Translations under genes and position numbers: made by a program | From: Alkalicoccus luteus | GTDB lineage: Bacteria > Bacillota > Bacilli > Bacillales > Salisediminibacteriaceae | Direction: 5' to 3' | NCBI RefSeq assembly: GCF_012034335.1 | Contig: NZ_JAATHJ010000016.1 | Coordinates: 1-64,000, forward strand | DNA: 64,000 nt | Shown: piece by piece, positions 7,682-15,882 of the stretch | Position numbering within the stretch: the stretch's first letter is position 1 | Layout of the letters: each line of letters starts with the position of its first letter | The notes under the pieces: generated by a model | Seen by the model: only the letters and a program-made list of their open reading frames with translations | Databases searched by the model: none | Told to the model about the DNA's origin: nothing

Positions 7682-9382
7682 TCAGGCAACGACTTCCGCT
7701 TCCACCAGCTTCATCTGATAGAAACTGCCTTGCCGTCGCATCAATTCCTGATACGTGCCTGATTCAACCAGTCTGCCTTCCTCCATCACAAGAATCTGAT
7801 CCATCGCTTCGAGGCCGCTTAAATCGTGAGAGATAAGAAAGAACGTGCTTCCGGCTGATGCATGCTCTATTTCCGCTCCGACTTCCGCTGCGGTCGCTGC
7901 ATCAACGGAAGCTGCCGGCTCATCTAAAATCCAGACCGGCTTTTGACGAAGCAGCAGTCTCGCTGTTCCAAGTCTCCGGCGCTCCCCGCCGGATAAGTTA
8001 GCAGCCCGCTCCTCCAGCAACGTGTCCAGACTTAAGTAGCCGAGCCGGACCTGCTCCAGAACCTGCTGCAAATCAGCATCATCTGCCTCCTCGGCAAATA
8101 AATTGTCACGCACTGTCGCAGCGAAGAAATGCTGCTCCTGCAGCTGAGCATTGACGTGCGGCCAAATCGTCGTTTCATCCAGAGCACCAGTCGATACATT
8201 TCCGTAGCTCACGGTCCCCTGTTCAGGCAAATAGATACCAAGCATCAGCTGCGCCAGCGTTGATTTACCTGAACCACTTGCACCGACCACAGCTGTCCGC
8301 GATCCAGCCGGCAGTGTGAAGGAAACGTCTTTAATAACCGGACGAACTTCACCAGGATACGTAAACTGTACCGCATCAAACCGAATCGGCACATCCGCTC
8401 GTTTCAGTGCTGTGCCGCTCCGCTGCGGCTGTTCCTGCTGCTCTTCTTCTATCGCTTCGTCGAGCCTTGCTGCGGCCTGGCGGCTCTCTTCTGCATAGGA
8501 AGGATATTGGGCCATCGGCACGGCATTCTCAAATACGGTAAGACTGATCATCATGAGCATTGCCAGATAAATACCGTCTAACGTGCCATTTGCTGTCATC
8601 ACCACACCGGTTACGAGAACGAGCCAGGAAATAAGAAATGCCGTGCTCTGGTTCCATGTGAGTCCCGCCAGTCTGCTCCCTGCAGCCTTGCGCTGCTTGC
8701 CGACATAGCTGTCCGCTGCTTCTAACAGCTCCTCTTCTTTATCATCCAGCTTTTGAAACAACTTTAGATCCTGATAGCCGTAAAAAAACTCCGCTGCATC
8801 CGTTGAAAGCTTTCCTCTTGCTTCCCTGATGCCGGCAGATGCCCGCTGCTGTCTGCCGCGGTAAATTGCTGGCAGGATCCAGCCTGCAAGAAGCACCCCG
8901 CCGACAAGAAGAGCCGCTGCTGCCGGAGAAAAGAAAACTGTAAAAGCAATCGTTGCTGTAAACACAGCAGCCATCACGACAGGCGGATAGAAGACGCGCA
9001 GAAAATAGTTTTGCAGGCTTTCTACGTCTCCGACAATCCGGGACAGCAGATCACCGCTTTGAAATCGGTGTGTAATCCGTGGAGCGAGCGGTGCAATCTG
9101 CCGGAAAAAATGAGTTCGTACGCTGCTGAGCATCGTAAACGTTGCCCGGTGCGAATAAAGCCGTTCACCATAGCGGCTCAGCCCACGCGTAAAGCTGAAC
9201 AGCTTTAACAACGCAATCGTCACTGTTAACACGTACAGAGGCGGCTCAATTGCCGCTCTTGAGATAAGGTAGCCGCTGTTTGCAAACAAAGCAACAGCGC
9301 CCATCCCGGCAAGGAACCCAAAGAGGACAGACAGGAACACGTCCCGTTTTTCACGTAAAACAAACGATCGGATCAGCTTCAT
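7682..9382 (-). CDS. cydC: ABC exporter half-transporter CydC
   Basis: The 566-aa protein has an N-terminal six-helix ABC exporter domain (MKLIRSFVLREKRDVFLSVLF..., about 1-310) and a C-terminal ATPase. The ATPase shows Walker A GASGSGKST, Q-loop, signature LSGGERRRLG and Walker B VWILDEPAA, with an H-loop in LISHD. CydDC exports cysteine and glutathione to the cell exterior and is needed for cytochrome bd assembly. It overlaps cydD by 4 bp. cydAB is not in the window, so the name rests on family resemblance and the heterodimer arrangement. Confidence 0.85.
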   Translation of the reverse strand: MKLIRSFVLREKRDVFLSVLFGFLAGMGAVALFANSGYLISRAAIEPPLYVLTVTIALLKLFSFTRGLSRYGERLYSHRATFTMLSSVRTHFFRQIAPLAPRITHRFQSGDLLSRIVGDVESLQNYFLRVFYPPVVMAAVFTATIAFTVFFSPAAAALLVGGVLLAGWILPAIYRGRQQRASAGIREARGKLSTDAAEFFYGYQDLKLFQKLDDKEEELLEAADSYVGKQRKAAGSRLAGLTWNQSTAFLISWLVLVTGVVMTANGTLDGIYLAMLMMISLTVFENAVPMAQYPSYAEESRQAAARLDEAIEEEQQEQPQRSGTALKRADVPIRFDAVQFTYPGEVRPVIKDVSFTLPAGSRTAVVGASGSGKSTLAQLMLGIYLPEQGTVSYGNVSTGALDETTIWPHVNAQLQEQHFFAATVRDNLFAEEADDADLQQVLEQVRLGYLSLDTLLEERAANLSGGERRRLGTARLLLRQKPVWILDEPAASVDAATAAEVGAEIEHASAGSTFFLISHDLSGLEAMDQILVMEEGRLVESGTYQELMRRQGSFYQMKLVEAEVVA

Positions 9383-11100
9383 ATTTCCACCTCCTGCCGA
9401 TTCAGCATCTGTCTGTAGCGAACCGAGCTTTCCAACAGTGCTTCATGTGTGCCGGATTCCACCACCCGGCCTTGTTCCATCACTAAAATTTTGTCTGCTC
9501 GTCGTATCGTGTGCAGACGGTGGGCAATGGTAACGACCGTTGCCGTGCGGCCGAGCTCTTCAAGTGCCTGCTGCAGCACCTGTTCCGTGCGGACATCAAG
9601 TCCGGAAGTCGGTTCATCAAAAAAGAGCAGGTGCGGCTTTTTCATAAATGCTCTTGCAAGGGCGACACGCTGTTTCTCTCCTCCCGAGAGCCCGCGTCCT
9701 CCGTCGCCAATCACTGTCTCCAAGCCATTCGGCAGCTCCTCTATAAGCGCCGCCAGTCCAGACTGTTCTACAGCAGCTGTCAGGTCGCTTTCAGGTGCAT
9801 CCGCCATTCCGAGAGCAATGTTTTCACGCAGCGTACCGGCGAACATATACGGATGCTGGGTGACATAGGCGGTCTTTTGAAACCAGCCTGCTTCACTGTA
9901 GCTTCCCTGCTCCAGTCCGTTTGCTTTTATCTGTCCGTCAGCTTCAAGCAGACCGGATGCAGCCTGCATCAGTGTGGTTTTCCCCGAGCCGCTTTTCCCG
10001 ATGACAGCGGTGCTTGAGCCGGCCGCCAATGTTTCTGATACAGGCCCCAGCTGAAAGCGGCCGTCCTCGTACGTATAGGAAATCGCTTCAAATGAAAGCT
10101 CCGGCGCCTTTTCCAGCACAGCTGCTCCTGTCCGTTCCGGCTCAGTCTCTCCATCAAGCTCAGCATACACACGCTCCGCTGCTGCCATACTGCCCCTTCC
10201 CGTGTGAAAGGCACTGCCCATCTCTTTAAGCGATGCAAAAAATTCTGGAGCAAGTATCAGCACAAAAAAGGCAGTAAAAAACGACAGCTGATCGTAAATC
10301 ACGAGGCGGAGTCCTACTTCAAGTGCAACGAGCGATATACTGAGCATCGAAATAAATTCGAGCATGAGCGAGGAAAGAAAGGCCACTTTCAACACCGTCA
10401 TCGTCGCATCCCGGTAGCCTAAACTGCTCGCCTCTACCTCTTGTTCCTGCTGCCTCGCCCGTCCGAACAGACGGAGCGTGCCAAGCCCCTGCAGCACGTC
10501 TAAAAATTTTCCGGAAAACGCCTGCAATTTCTCAAGCTGCTCGTCTGATTTCGCCTGGGTGCTCCTGCCGATCATAATCATGACAAGCGGAATGAACGGC
10601 GCAGTGACGAGCAGGATCAGTCCGGAAACCCAGTTCATGTAGAAAATAGCGCCAAGCAATATAAGCGGCACAAGAGACGACTGCATCATGACTACGTAAT
10701 AACTGCTGAAATAAGCATCGATTTCATCCACTGCATCGAGCAGCGTACTGACTTTTCGACCAGTCTGCTGGCTCCCTGCCTGCTGAAGCGGCTGTTTTTT
10801 GAACGTTGCCAGCAGCTGTCTGCGAAAACGCTGCTTGACTTCTGCTGCGAGCCATTCACCTGTTCGATTGTTCACATATTGAAGCGCAGCGCGCAGCAGC
10901 AGTGCCGCCGCAGCCCCTCCCAGGAGCCAGATGACATCACCCGGTCCGCTTCCGCCGAGAAAAACAGCATCAACGACAGCGACGATGAAGTACGTCTGCA
11001 GTACGATCGTGAATCCGATCAGAACTGAGACGGTCATCAGCAGCAATCTCGTCTTTTTATATTCTTTGGAGAGCTCTTTTAACCTCTCTTTCACACTCAT
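9379..11100 (-). CDS. cydD: ABC exporter half-transporter CydD
   Basis: The 573-aa partner of CydC has transmembrane helices in the first ~320 residues. Its ATPase domain carries Walker A GKSGSGKTT, signature LSGGEKQRVALARAF and Walker B LLFFDEPTSGLD, followed by the H-loop in TIAHR. The order cydD-cydC with an ATGA overlap is the usual one. The start ATG at 11098-11100 has GGAGAACG upstream. Transport of thiol reductants is known for the family; direct evidence here is only sequence. Confidence 0.87.
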   Translation of the reverse strand: MSVKERLKELSKEYKKTRLLLMTVSVLIGFTIVLQTYFIVAVVDAVFLGGSGPGDVIWLLGGAAAALLLRAALQYVNNRTGEWLAAEVKQRFRRQLLATFKKQPLQQAGSQQTGRKVSTLLDAVDEIDAYFSSYYVVMMQSSLVPLILLGAIFYMNWVSGLILLVTAPFIPLVMIMIGRSTQAKSDEQLEKLQAFSGKFLDVLQGLGTLRLFGRARQQEQEVEASSLGYRDATMTVLKVAFLSSLMLEFISMLSISLVALEVGLRLVIYDQLSFFTAFFVLILAPEFFASLKEMGSAFHTGRGSMAAAERVYAELDGETEPERTGAAVLEKAPELSFEAISYTYEDGRFQLGPVSETLAAGSSTAVIGKSGSGKTTLMQAASGLLEADGQIKANGLEQGSYSEAGWFQKTAYVTQHPYMFAGTLRENIALGMADAPESDLTAAVEQSGLAALIEELPNGLETVIGDGGRGLSGGEKQRVALARAFMKKPHLLFFDEPTSGLDVRTEQVLQQALEELGRTATVVTIAHRLHTIRRADKILVMEQGRVVESGTHEALLESSVRYRQMLNRQEVEI

Positions 11101-11164
11101 AAACGTTCTCCTTTATGCATGGGTCATTCTCCTATTATAAACGAAACGGACGTGATTTCGACAG

Positions 11165-11195
11165 GAAAAAGACCGGTCCGGAAAACCGGCCGGTC
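11165..11195 (-). terminator. Terminator of the ypjP-like gene
   Basis: On the minus strand GACCGGCCGG / CCGGACCGGTC pairs around a TTTT loop and is followed by TTTTTCC, about 14 bp past the stop codon of the ypjP-like gene. Confidence 0.85.
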
Positions 11196-11208
11196 CTGCA
11201 GAGCACCC

Positions 11209-11817
11209 CTAGTGGGACATCCACTTGGGCGGTGTATTTTTATCCCAGTAAACATCAGCGATCGTATGATGCTCTTCAAAATCATCCTCTTTCATATGGT
11301 AGTGAAAGTTGAAATAATACCCTTGCTTCGGCTTCATATCCCGCCTGACGTGAAACCGGATCACATCCGTCTCTGCTTCTTCATCATAAATATGGAAGAT
11401 CTTCTCCCCGTATCCGCTTGACGGATGCTCGGAAATGGAAAGCTTTACCGGCATCTCATCTTCATCATAAATCGATGAGATGACATCTTCCATTTTCGGA
11501 ATGATTTCCTCCAAAATATTATCTTCAACTTTGTTCAGTATTTTTGGTCCGAGCTTGGAATACATTTGCTCCTTCGCCTGCGAAGTTAAATCTTCCAGCT
11601 GTTCCTCTGTCGTTAAATAGAGGCTTTCCTCTTCCATAATGGTGCTGTCTGAGACAGAATCAAATGCGGAAGATGTATCATACTTTACTTCATCCGGCTG
11701 TTCAGAATCTTTTTTCTCTTTTTTGCCTTCCTCATCTTCGGGAACGTAGGCACCGAGAGTCAGGATGGACAGCGTTATCATCGTTATTCTTCTGAGCCAC
11801 AATTTCATACACGACAC
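11209..11817 (-). CDS. ypjP: YpjP-like protein
   Basis: The ~202-aa protein of unknown function resembles Bacillus YpjP. It has one hydrophobic N-terminal segment (about 9-25) that may be a signal or anchor, a long acidic region, and the conserved C-terminal block with HVRRDMKPKQGYYFNFHYH and YWDKNTPPKW. The start is taken as GTG 11815-11817, seven bases after AAAGGG; an ATG three codons later is possible. It stands alone, between cydDC and a lipoprotein gene on the same strand, with its own terminator. Confidence 0.7.
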   Translation of the reverse strand: MSCMKLWLRRITMITLSILTLGAYVPEDEEGKKEKKDSEQPDEVKYDTSSAFDSVSDSTIMEEESLYLTTEEQLEDLTSQAKEQMYSKLGPKILNKVEDNILEEIIPKMEDVISSIYDEDEMPVKLSISEHPSSGYGEKIFHIYDEEAETDVIRFHVRRDMKPKQGYYFNFHYHMKEDDFEEHHTIADVYWDKNTPPKWMSH

Positions 11818-11889
11818 ATCCCTTTCTGCACGGCCTTTTATTCAGTTTAACACGCAAAAGAAGCCGGTTGGCAGTTTTTTCACTATTCC

Positions 11890-12786
11890 CTACTTTTCAA
11901 CCGGTTGGCTGTTTTCTGCCAGCTGAATCCAGGATTGTCCTCCGTCTTCTGTCACATATATATCTTCCTCTGCCGTTCCAACAGCAAGACGGTCCCTGTC
12001 CTCAGGATGGAGTGCAATATGCAGCACCGCGTCTTCATCGAGCGTGAAACCAACACTCTCCCAGCTGTCTCCAAAATCTTCGCTTACCATGAGGCTTCCG
12101 CCTTCTGCATCAGCCGTGTAAGCGTACAGTACACCGTTTTCGGCCGCGGCACTTACCATTACCCGGGACTGATCCGTCAGCTCCCAGGATTCACCGGCAT
12201 CCGGTGATTCATAGATCCCGCCTCGTCCGCTGATGAGCAAATGGTCCGGGTTCTCCGGATTGGATACAAGCGAAATCACGTCCGGATACTGCTCGGGCAG
12301 ATTCGATGCCTCGAGCCGGTCCCAGTCCGTTCCGCCGTTATCGGAGCGGTAAAAGGAAGAGTCCGATGCGTTAATACCGTACATACGGGTTTCATCACCA
12401 CGGTTAACCTCCATATGATGGAAATCCGTCTCGCCGGCAAGCGCAATCTGTTCCCAATGTTTCCCGCCGTCCGTACTCCTAATAAAGCCGATTGGATCCG
12501 GCAGTTCTGAATCATGTGAAGGGTGTCCGCTTGATACCATTGTATTATCCTCTAATAGCGTAAAGCCCATTAAATCATGCTGTTCCTCATGTTCAGCAGG
12601 ATCTCTCCAGATCCCGTTTTCATCAATCGTTTTGACACCGTGATGCGTCGATACGTGAAGGGTGTCCTCTTGTTCACGATCAAATTCCAGTCCGTGTATA
12701 TGTTCAAACGTGTCCACCTCGTGACCTGCCGCCTGTGAACATCCGGCGGCAAGAAGCAGGAAAGCGGCTGCAGCTGTCTTTTTCAT
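11890..12786 (-). CDS. BNR/sialidase-like repeat lipoprotein (F510_1955-type)
   Basis: The 298-aa protein has a lipoprotein signal peptide with lipobox LLAAGC (cysteine near residue 16) and several Asp-box (BNR) repeats of the S-x-D-x-G-x-x-W type: STDGGKHW, SDNGGTDW, SPDAGESW, SEDFGDSW, TEDGGQSW. This predicts a beta-propeller on the outer face of the membrane. Similar proteins are annotated as glycosylhydrolases, but no catalytic residues can be named, so enzymatic activity is not shown. ATG 12784-12786 was chosen because AGGAGG lies 8 nt upstream. Position gives no functional clue. Confidence 0.8.
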   Translation of the reverse strand: MKKTAAAAFLLLAAGCSQAAGHEVDTFEHIHGLEFDREQEDTLHVSTHHGVKTIDENGIWRDPAEHEEQHDLMGFTLLEDNTMVSSGHPSHDSELPDPIGFIRSTDGGKHWEQIALAGETDFHHMEVNRGDETRMYGINASDSSFYRSDNGGTDWDRLEASNLPEQYPDVISLVSNPENPDHLLISGRGGIYESPDAGESWELTDQSRVMVSAAAENGVLYAYTADAEGGSLMVSEDFGDSWESVGFTLDEDAVLHIALHPEDRDRLAVGTAEEDIYVTEDGGQSWIQLAENSQPVEK

Positions 12787-12972
12787 AACGAGTCCCTCCT
12801 GTTCTGAGAGCATTATAGCATATACATTGCCCCGCGGCAGAGTTTAAGTGAAAATGTACGATTATTGTCAACATTTTGCGGCTGTCTGCTATCGTTTGGA
12901 GTGGCCCGGCATTGAAAAACGCGGGCGTTTCGTTCAATATAGATGAAGAGACGAAAGAAATGAGGGCCTTGC

Positions 12973-14139
12973 ATGAACGAAGATAATATTACAAGACTAA
13001 CTGTGAACGATAAAGAATTGATTTTGATCGGTACCGCGCACGTATCCAAGTCGAGCGCTGAAGAAGTGAAGCACGTTATTGAATCAGAGCAGCCAGATTC
13101 TGTATGCGTCGAGCTCGATGAACAGCGGTATCAATCTGTGATGGACAGTGACAGATGGAAGAACATGGACATATTTAAGGTGATCCGTGAAAAGAAAGCA
13201 ACCCTGCTGTTTATGAATCTTGCAATCTCGTCCTTTCAAAACCGGATGGCCAAACAGTTCGGCATTAAACCGGGACAGGAAATGATTCAGGGGATCGAAT
13301 CTGCTGAATCCATTGGAGCTGATCTCGTCCTTGCTGACCGCGACATTCAGACGACCTTCGCCCGCATTTGGGGAAACCTTCGCTTTGGCGGCAAAGCCAA
13401 GCTGATCACGTCGATTTTCGGAAGCGTGATTGTTCAGGAGAAAATTTCAGAAGCGGAACTTGAGCGGATGAAGAAGCAGGATACGCTGAATGCCGCCATG
13501 CATGAATTTTCTCAGGCTTTCCCGCGTCTGAAAGAGCCGTTGATCGACGAACGAGATCAGTATCTCGCTCAGAAAATAAAGGAGGCTCCCGGAAAGAAAG
13601 TTGTCGCCGTATTAGGGGCAGCTCACATCCCCGGTATTTTAAAAGAAATTGAACATGAGCAGGACCTTAAGAAGCTGACGGAAATACCAAAAAAATCACT
13701 GCTGCCTAAAATCATTGGCTGGGCCATTCCGCTCGCCATTATTTCTGTGATTCTGTACACCTTCTTGAATAATCCGGCGGCCGGTTTGGAGCAAACGATC
13801 AGCTGGCTGCTTTGGAACGGATCCCTTTCAGCACTTGGTGCAGCCATCGCCTTTGGTCATCCGCTCGCAGTTTTAACCGCGTTTGTCATCGCACCGCTCA
13901 GCTCGCTTAATCCGCTGATGGCTGCAGGCTGGTTCTCCGGATTCGTCCAGGCGTATATCCGCCGTCCGAACGTTGGCGATTTGGAAGTGCTCTCAGATGA
14001 CGTGCAATCGTTAAAAGGCTTCTGGCAAAACAAGGTTACCAGAGTGCTTCTCGTTGTCATCCTTACGAATATTGGGAGCACGCTCGGCACCTTTATCGGA
14101 GGAGCCGATGTCCTCCGGTTGTTTTTTGAAAATCTGTAG
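12973..14139 (+). CDS. TraB/PrgY-family (GumN/TIKI-related) membrane protein
   Basis: The 388-aa protein has the TraB-family N-terminal domain with conserved GTAHVS (residues 17-22), a VCVELDEQRY motif near residue 47, and GAAHIPG near residue 216, which are putative metal-binding or catalytic positions. The C-terminal ~150 residues contain several membrane helices (LPKIIGWAIPLAIISVILYTF onwards). Enterococcal TraB/PrgY lowers pheromone signalling and the superfamily includes metalloproteases. Substrate here is unknown. It is monocistronic and ends with a strong terminator. Confidence 0.85.
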   Translation: MNEDNITRLTVNDKELILIGTAHVSKSSAEEVKHVIESEQPDSVCVELDEQRYQSVMDSDRWKNMDIFKVIREKKATLLFMNLAISSFQNRMAKQFGIKPGQEMIQGIESAESIGADLVLADRDIQTTFARIWGNLRFGGKAKLITSIFGSVIVQEKISEAELERMKKQDTLNAAMHEFSQAFPRLKEPLIDERDQYLAQKIKEAPGKKVVAVLGAAHIPGILKEIEHEQDLKKLTEIPKKSLLPKIIGWAIPLAIISVILYTFLNNPAAGLEQTISWLLWNGSLSALGAAIAFGHPLAVLTAFVIAPLSSLNPLMAAGWFSGFVQAYIRRPNVGDLEVLSDDVQSLKGFWQNKVTRVLLVVILTNIGSTLGTFIGGADVLRLFFENL

Positions 14140-14187
14140 GATTGGTCGGTTAAACTCTCCATACGAGCTGTTTTCAGCTGCAAAAGT

Positions 14188-14222
14188 AAGCCCTGCCGCG
14201 AATTGACGCAGCAGGGCTTTCT
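14188..14222 (+). terminator. Terminator of the TraB-family gene
   Basis: The stem AAGCCCTGC / GCAGGGCTT with a 14-nt loop is followed by TCTC, about 50 bp after the stop codon. The U tract is short. Confidence 0.7.
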
Positions 14223-14295
14223 CATTAAATCGGGTTATCTTTACAAAGGGCCTGCCAGCCGCTGCTGATTGAGCGTCAGGTCATCTGCATCCTTT

Positions 14296-14485
14296 GACCT
14301 AAAAACAACTTAACACAGAGCAATAGATGCACAAACGTCGTAAAAAATAACTTAACGCAGTGCAAATGTCACTCAACGGAGGTCAAAAACGATTCAGGCA
14401 ACTTAACAGGCCGTTATAACGAATAAACGAACTTAAGACCGCTCAATCGTTACTTAACGTGACATAAAGACGATAAACAACCGTA
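14296..14485 (+). repeat. Degenerate tandem tract of ACTTAAC units
   Basis: The tract is built of imperfect units of about 20-28 bp. Each has an ACTTAAC-like core, often followed some 5-8 bases later by GNNCAA: AACTTAACACAGAGCAA, AACTTAACGCAGTGCAA, ACTCAACGGAGGTCAA, AACTTAACAGGCCGTTATAA, AACTTAAGACCGCTCAA and ACTTAACGTGACATAA. A shorter related tract lies at about 145-222. No function is known to me. It may be a decayed repeat family or a protein-binding array. Confidence 0.5.
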
Positions 14486-14528
14486 AAGACCGCAGACTGT
14501 GCTTATCCTGTGCTTTCTCAAGACGATT

Positions 14529-14559
14529 GCAGCCCTGACGCTATCGCGTCAGGGCTGCC
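14529..14559 (+). repeat. 31-bp hairpin direct repeat, left of element copy 2
   Basis: This 31-bp sequence, a perfect 12-bp stem with a 6-nt loop plus one base, is identical to 15092-15122. The two bracket the element at 14560-15091. The hairpin sequence differs from the one bracketing the other complete element copy, so it belongs to the target and not to the element. Confidence 0.85.
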
Positions 14560-15091
14560 AGGCTGTTGAAAAAGTCTTTCAACTTACATATTTATTCGTT
14601 TGATTGTATTTCCCCTCTGCTTACCAGCGGAAGCTTGCCGTGGGCTGGCCTTCAGCTATTTCTCAGGGCGACCCCTGAGAAAGGATCTTCAGACTGCGCT
14701 GATCCCACGGGCGTCCCCGCCGGACACATCGGGGAAACGGCTCTGATTCATGGAGAACAGCGTCACGACAGGCAGGTGCGACCGCTTTTTTTACCTTTTA
14801 TACTGAATTGTAGGAAGAATTGGCATCCCTATTCAACATCGAAACGTCTCATCGGGAAGGTTCTATTCGTATGGAAGTCGATCGTGCCTTCATAACCAGC
14901 ACATGAAACGCACTGCCAGCTGCCGGCATCGAAGGATCTCGACTCCGGGAGGATCAGAACGAGGCGAAGATCCAGCGCTTCCGACAGCGGAAGGAAACGG
15001 TTAGCTGAGCCCGTTCCCTCCGGAAAGCGAGTGTCCGCAGATACAGCCAGATGCAACGTTATTCACTTAAAATGACTTTATCAACACTCTG
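14560..15091 (+). mobile_element. Non-autonomous (MITE-like) element, copy 2, 532 bp
   Basis: The left end AGGCTGTTGAAAAAGTC and the right end GACTTTATCAACACTCTG are imperfect inverted repeats (about 15 of 18 positions). The interior aligns along nearly its full length with 44622-45256, apart from an indel of about 100 bp, and partly with 400-558. No transposase or other credible gene is present, so mobility would have to be supplied in trans. It is bracketed by identical 31-bp hairpins, consistent with target duplication on insertion. The parent family is not known to me; IS1182-type elements are one candidate because some of them target palindromes. Confidence 0.8.
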
Positions 15092-15122
15092 GCAGCCCTG
15101 ACGCTATCGCGTCAGGGCTGCC
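15092..15122 (+). repeat. 31-bp hairpin direct repeat, right of element copy 2
   Basis: This copy is identical to 14529-14559 and is followed by TTTTCATG on the plus strand, so it could act as a terminator in that direction. It would also face the end of the minus-strand gene at 15165-15794. Confidence 0.85.
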
Positions 15123-15164
15123 TTTTCATGTGCGCTTGACTGCCGGCAAGTATGCTGACCGCTC

Positions 15165-15794
15165 TTACCGTTTTTCACGGTTGGCACCATAAGGTATCGT
15201 ATAAAAATAGACATCATCCCGCTTGAAGCGTTGAAAAAAACCGGGCGCTTCATTAGAAGCAAGCTGCTTCGGAGTATACGTACGCCCGAGCAGCTGCGGC
15301 ATCCGCTCCTGAGAATCAAGCGGCGTCGCCTCTGCTTTTTCCAGTACGTCCCCGACGATGCCAAGTGACAGTTTTTCTTCAAGAATTTGCTTCGTCTGGT
15401 AAACAGACAGGAATGGGTAGCCTGAGCCGCCTTCGTAAACGGCATGCAGAAAAATTAATTCATAATCGAGCTGCATCAGCCTTCGAAACCAACTCAGCTT
15501 TTCTTTTTTCGATTTCGCCTTGGTTATCGCTTCCGTCACTTCTTTGCTTTCTTCGTAACGACCGTAAATCATGCTCTCCAGCTGGCTAAATGTATTGTTG
15601 AAATAAACTTTCCGGTGATCATGTGGAATTCCTTTTGGATTCAGTTCGACTTCATACATATAATAGCCGCTTCCGTCCTTTTGTATCTCTCCATCCCGGA
15701 ACATTCGTCGAAGGTCAATATCGTGATAACGCCGCTTTTTTTGCAGCTGCGAGGGAGCCGGAGGGTTCGGCCGCTTTCTGTCATGTGGCAGCAT
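15165..15794 (-). CDS. Hypothetical protein, 209 aa
   Basis: I do not recognise this family. The protein is hydrophilic and cytoplasmic by appearance. It has a basic, proline-rich N-terminus (MLPHDRKRPNPPAPSQLQKK), a middle part with YYMYEVELNPKG and LIFLHAVYEGGSGYPFLSVYQTKQILEE, and ends KRDDVYFYTIPYGANREKR. ATG 15792-15794 was chosen because AAAGGGTG lies just upstream; the frame continues open to 15854 without a site. It is followed by the hairpin of the repeat element and preceded by an acyl-CoA dehydrogenase gene oriented the same way, but about 90 bp separate them and a promoter may lie in between. Confidence 0.7.
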   Translation of the reverse strand: MLPHDRKRPNPPAPSQLQKKRRYHDIDLRRMFRDGEIQKDGSGYYMYEVELNPKGIPHDHRKVYFNNTFSQLESMIYGRYEESKEVTEAITKAKSKKEKLSWFRRLMQLDYELIFLHAVYEGGSGYPFLSVYQTKQILEEKLSLGIVGDVLEKAEATPLDSQERMPQLLGRTYTPKQLASNEAPGFFQRFKRDDVYFYTIPYGANREKR

Positions 15795-15882
15795 AGCGTT
15801 CACCCTTTTCTTAGATGTTACTTGTATTGTACACCTTGTATAATACACGTACAAGGAAACGGTTTCATGCTGCTGCGCTGTT

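Larger units (their letters stand above)
14140..15164. other. 1-kb non-coding region with repeat tract and mobile-like element
   Basis: Between the TraB-family gene and the next minus-strand gene there is no credible CDS. In order it holds a terminator (14188-14222), a degenerate tandem tract (about 14296-14485), and then a 532-bp repeat element bounded by two identical 31-bp hairpins. An open frame at 14566-14895 lies inside the element, but its counterpart in the other copy is interrupted by an indel, so I treat it as chance. Confidence 0.7.

Noticed and set aside
14291-14485. CRISPR array
   Set aside because: The ACTTAAC units are too short, too degenerate and irregularly spaced, and no cas genes exist in the window.
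14529-15122. Group IIC intron inserted behind a terminator
   Set aside because: Such introns target terminator hairpins, but they do not duplicate the hairpin, and here there is no reverse transcriptase and no domain V-like end; inverted terminal repeats point to a DNA element.
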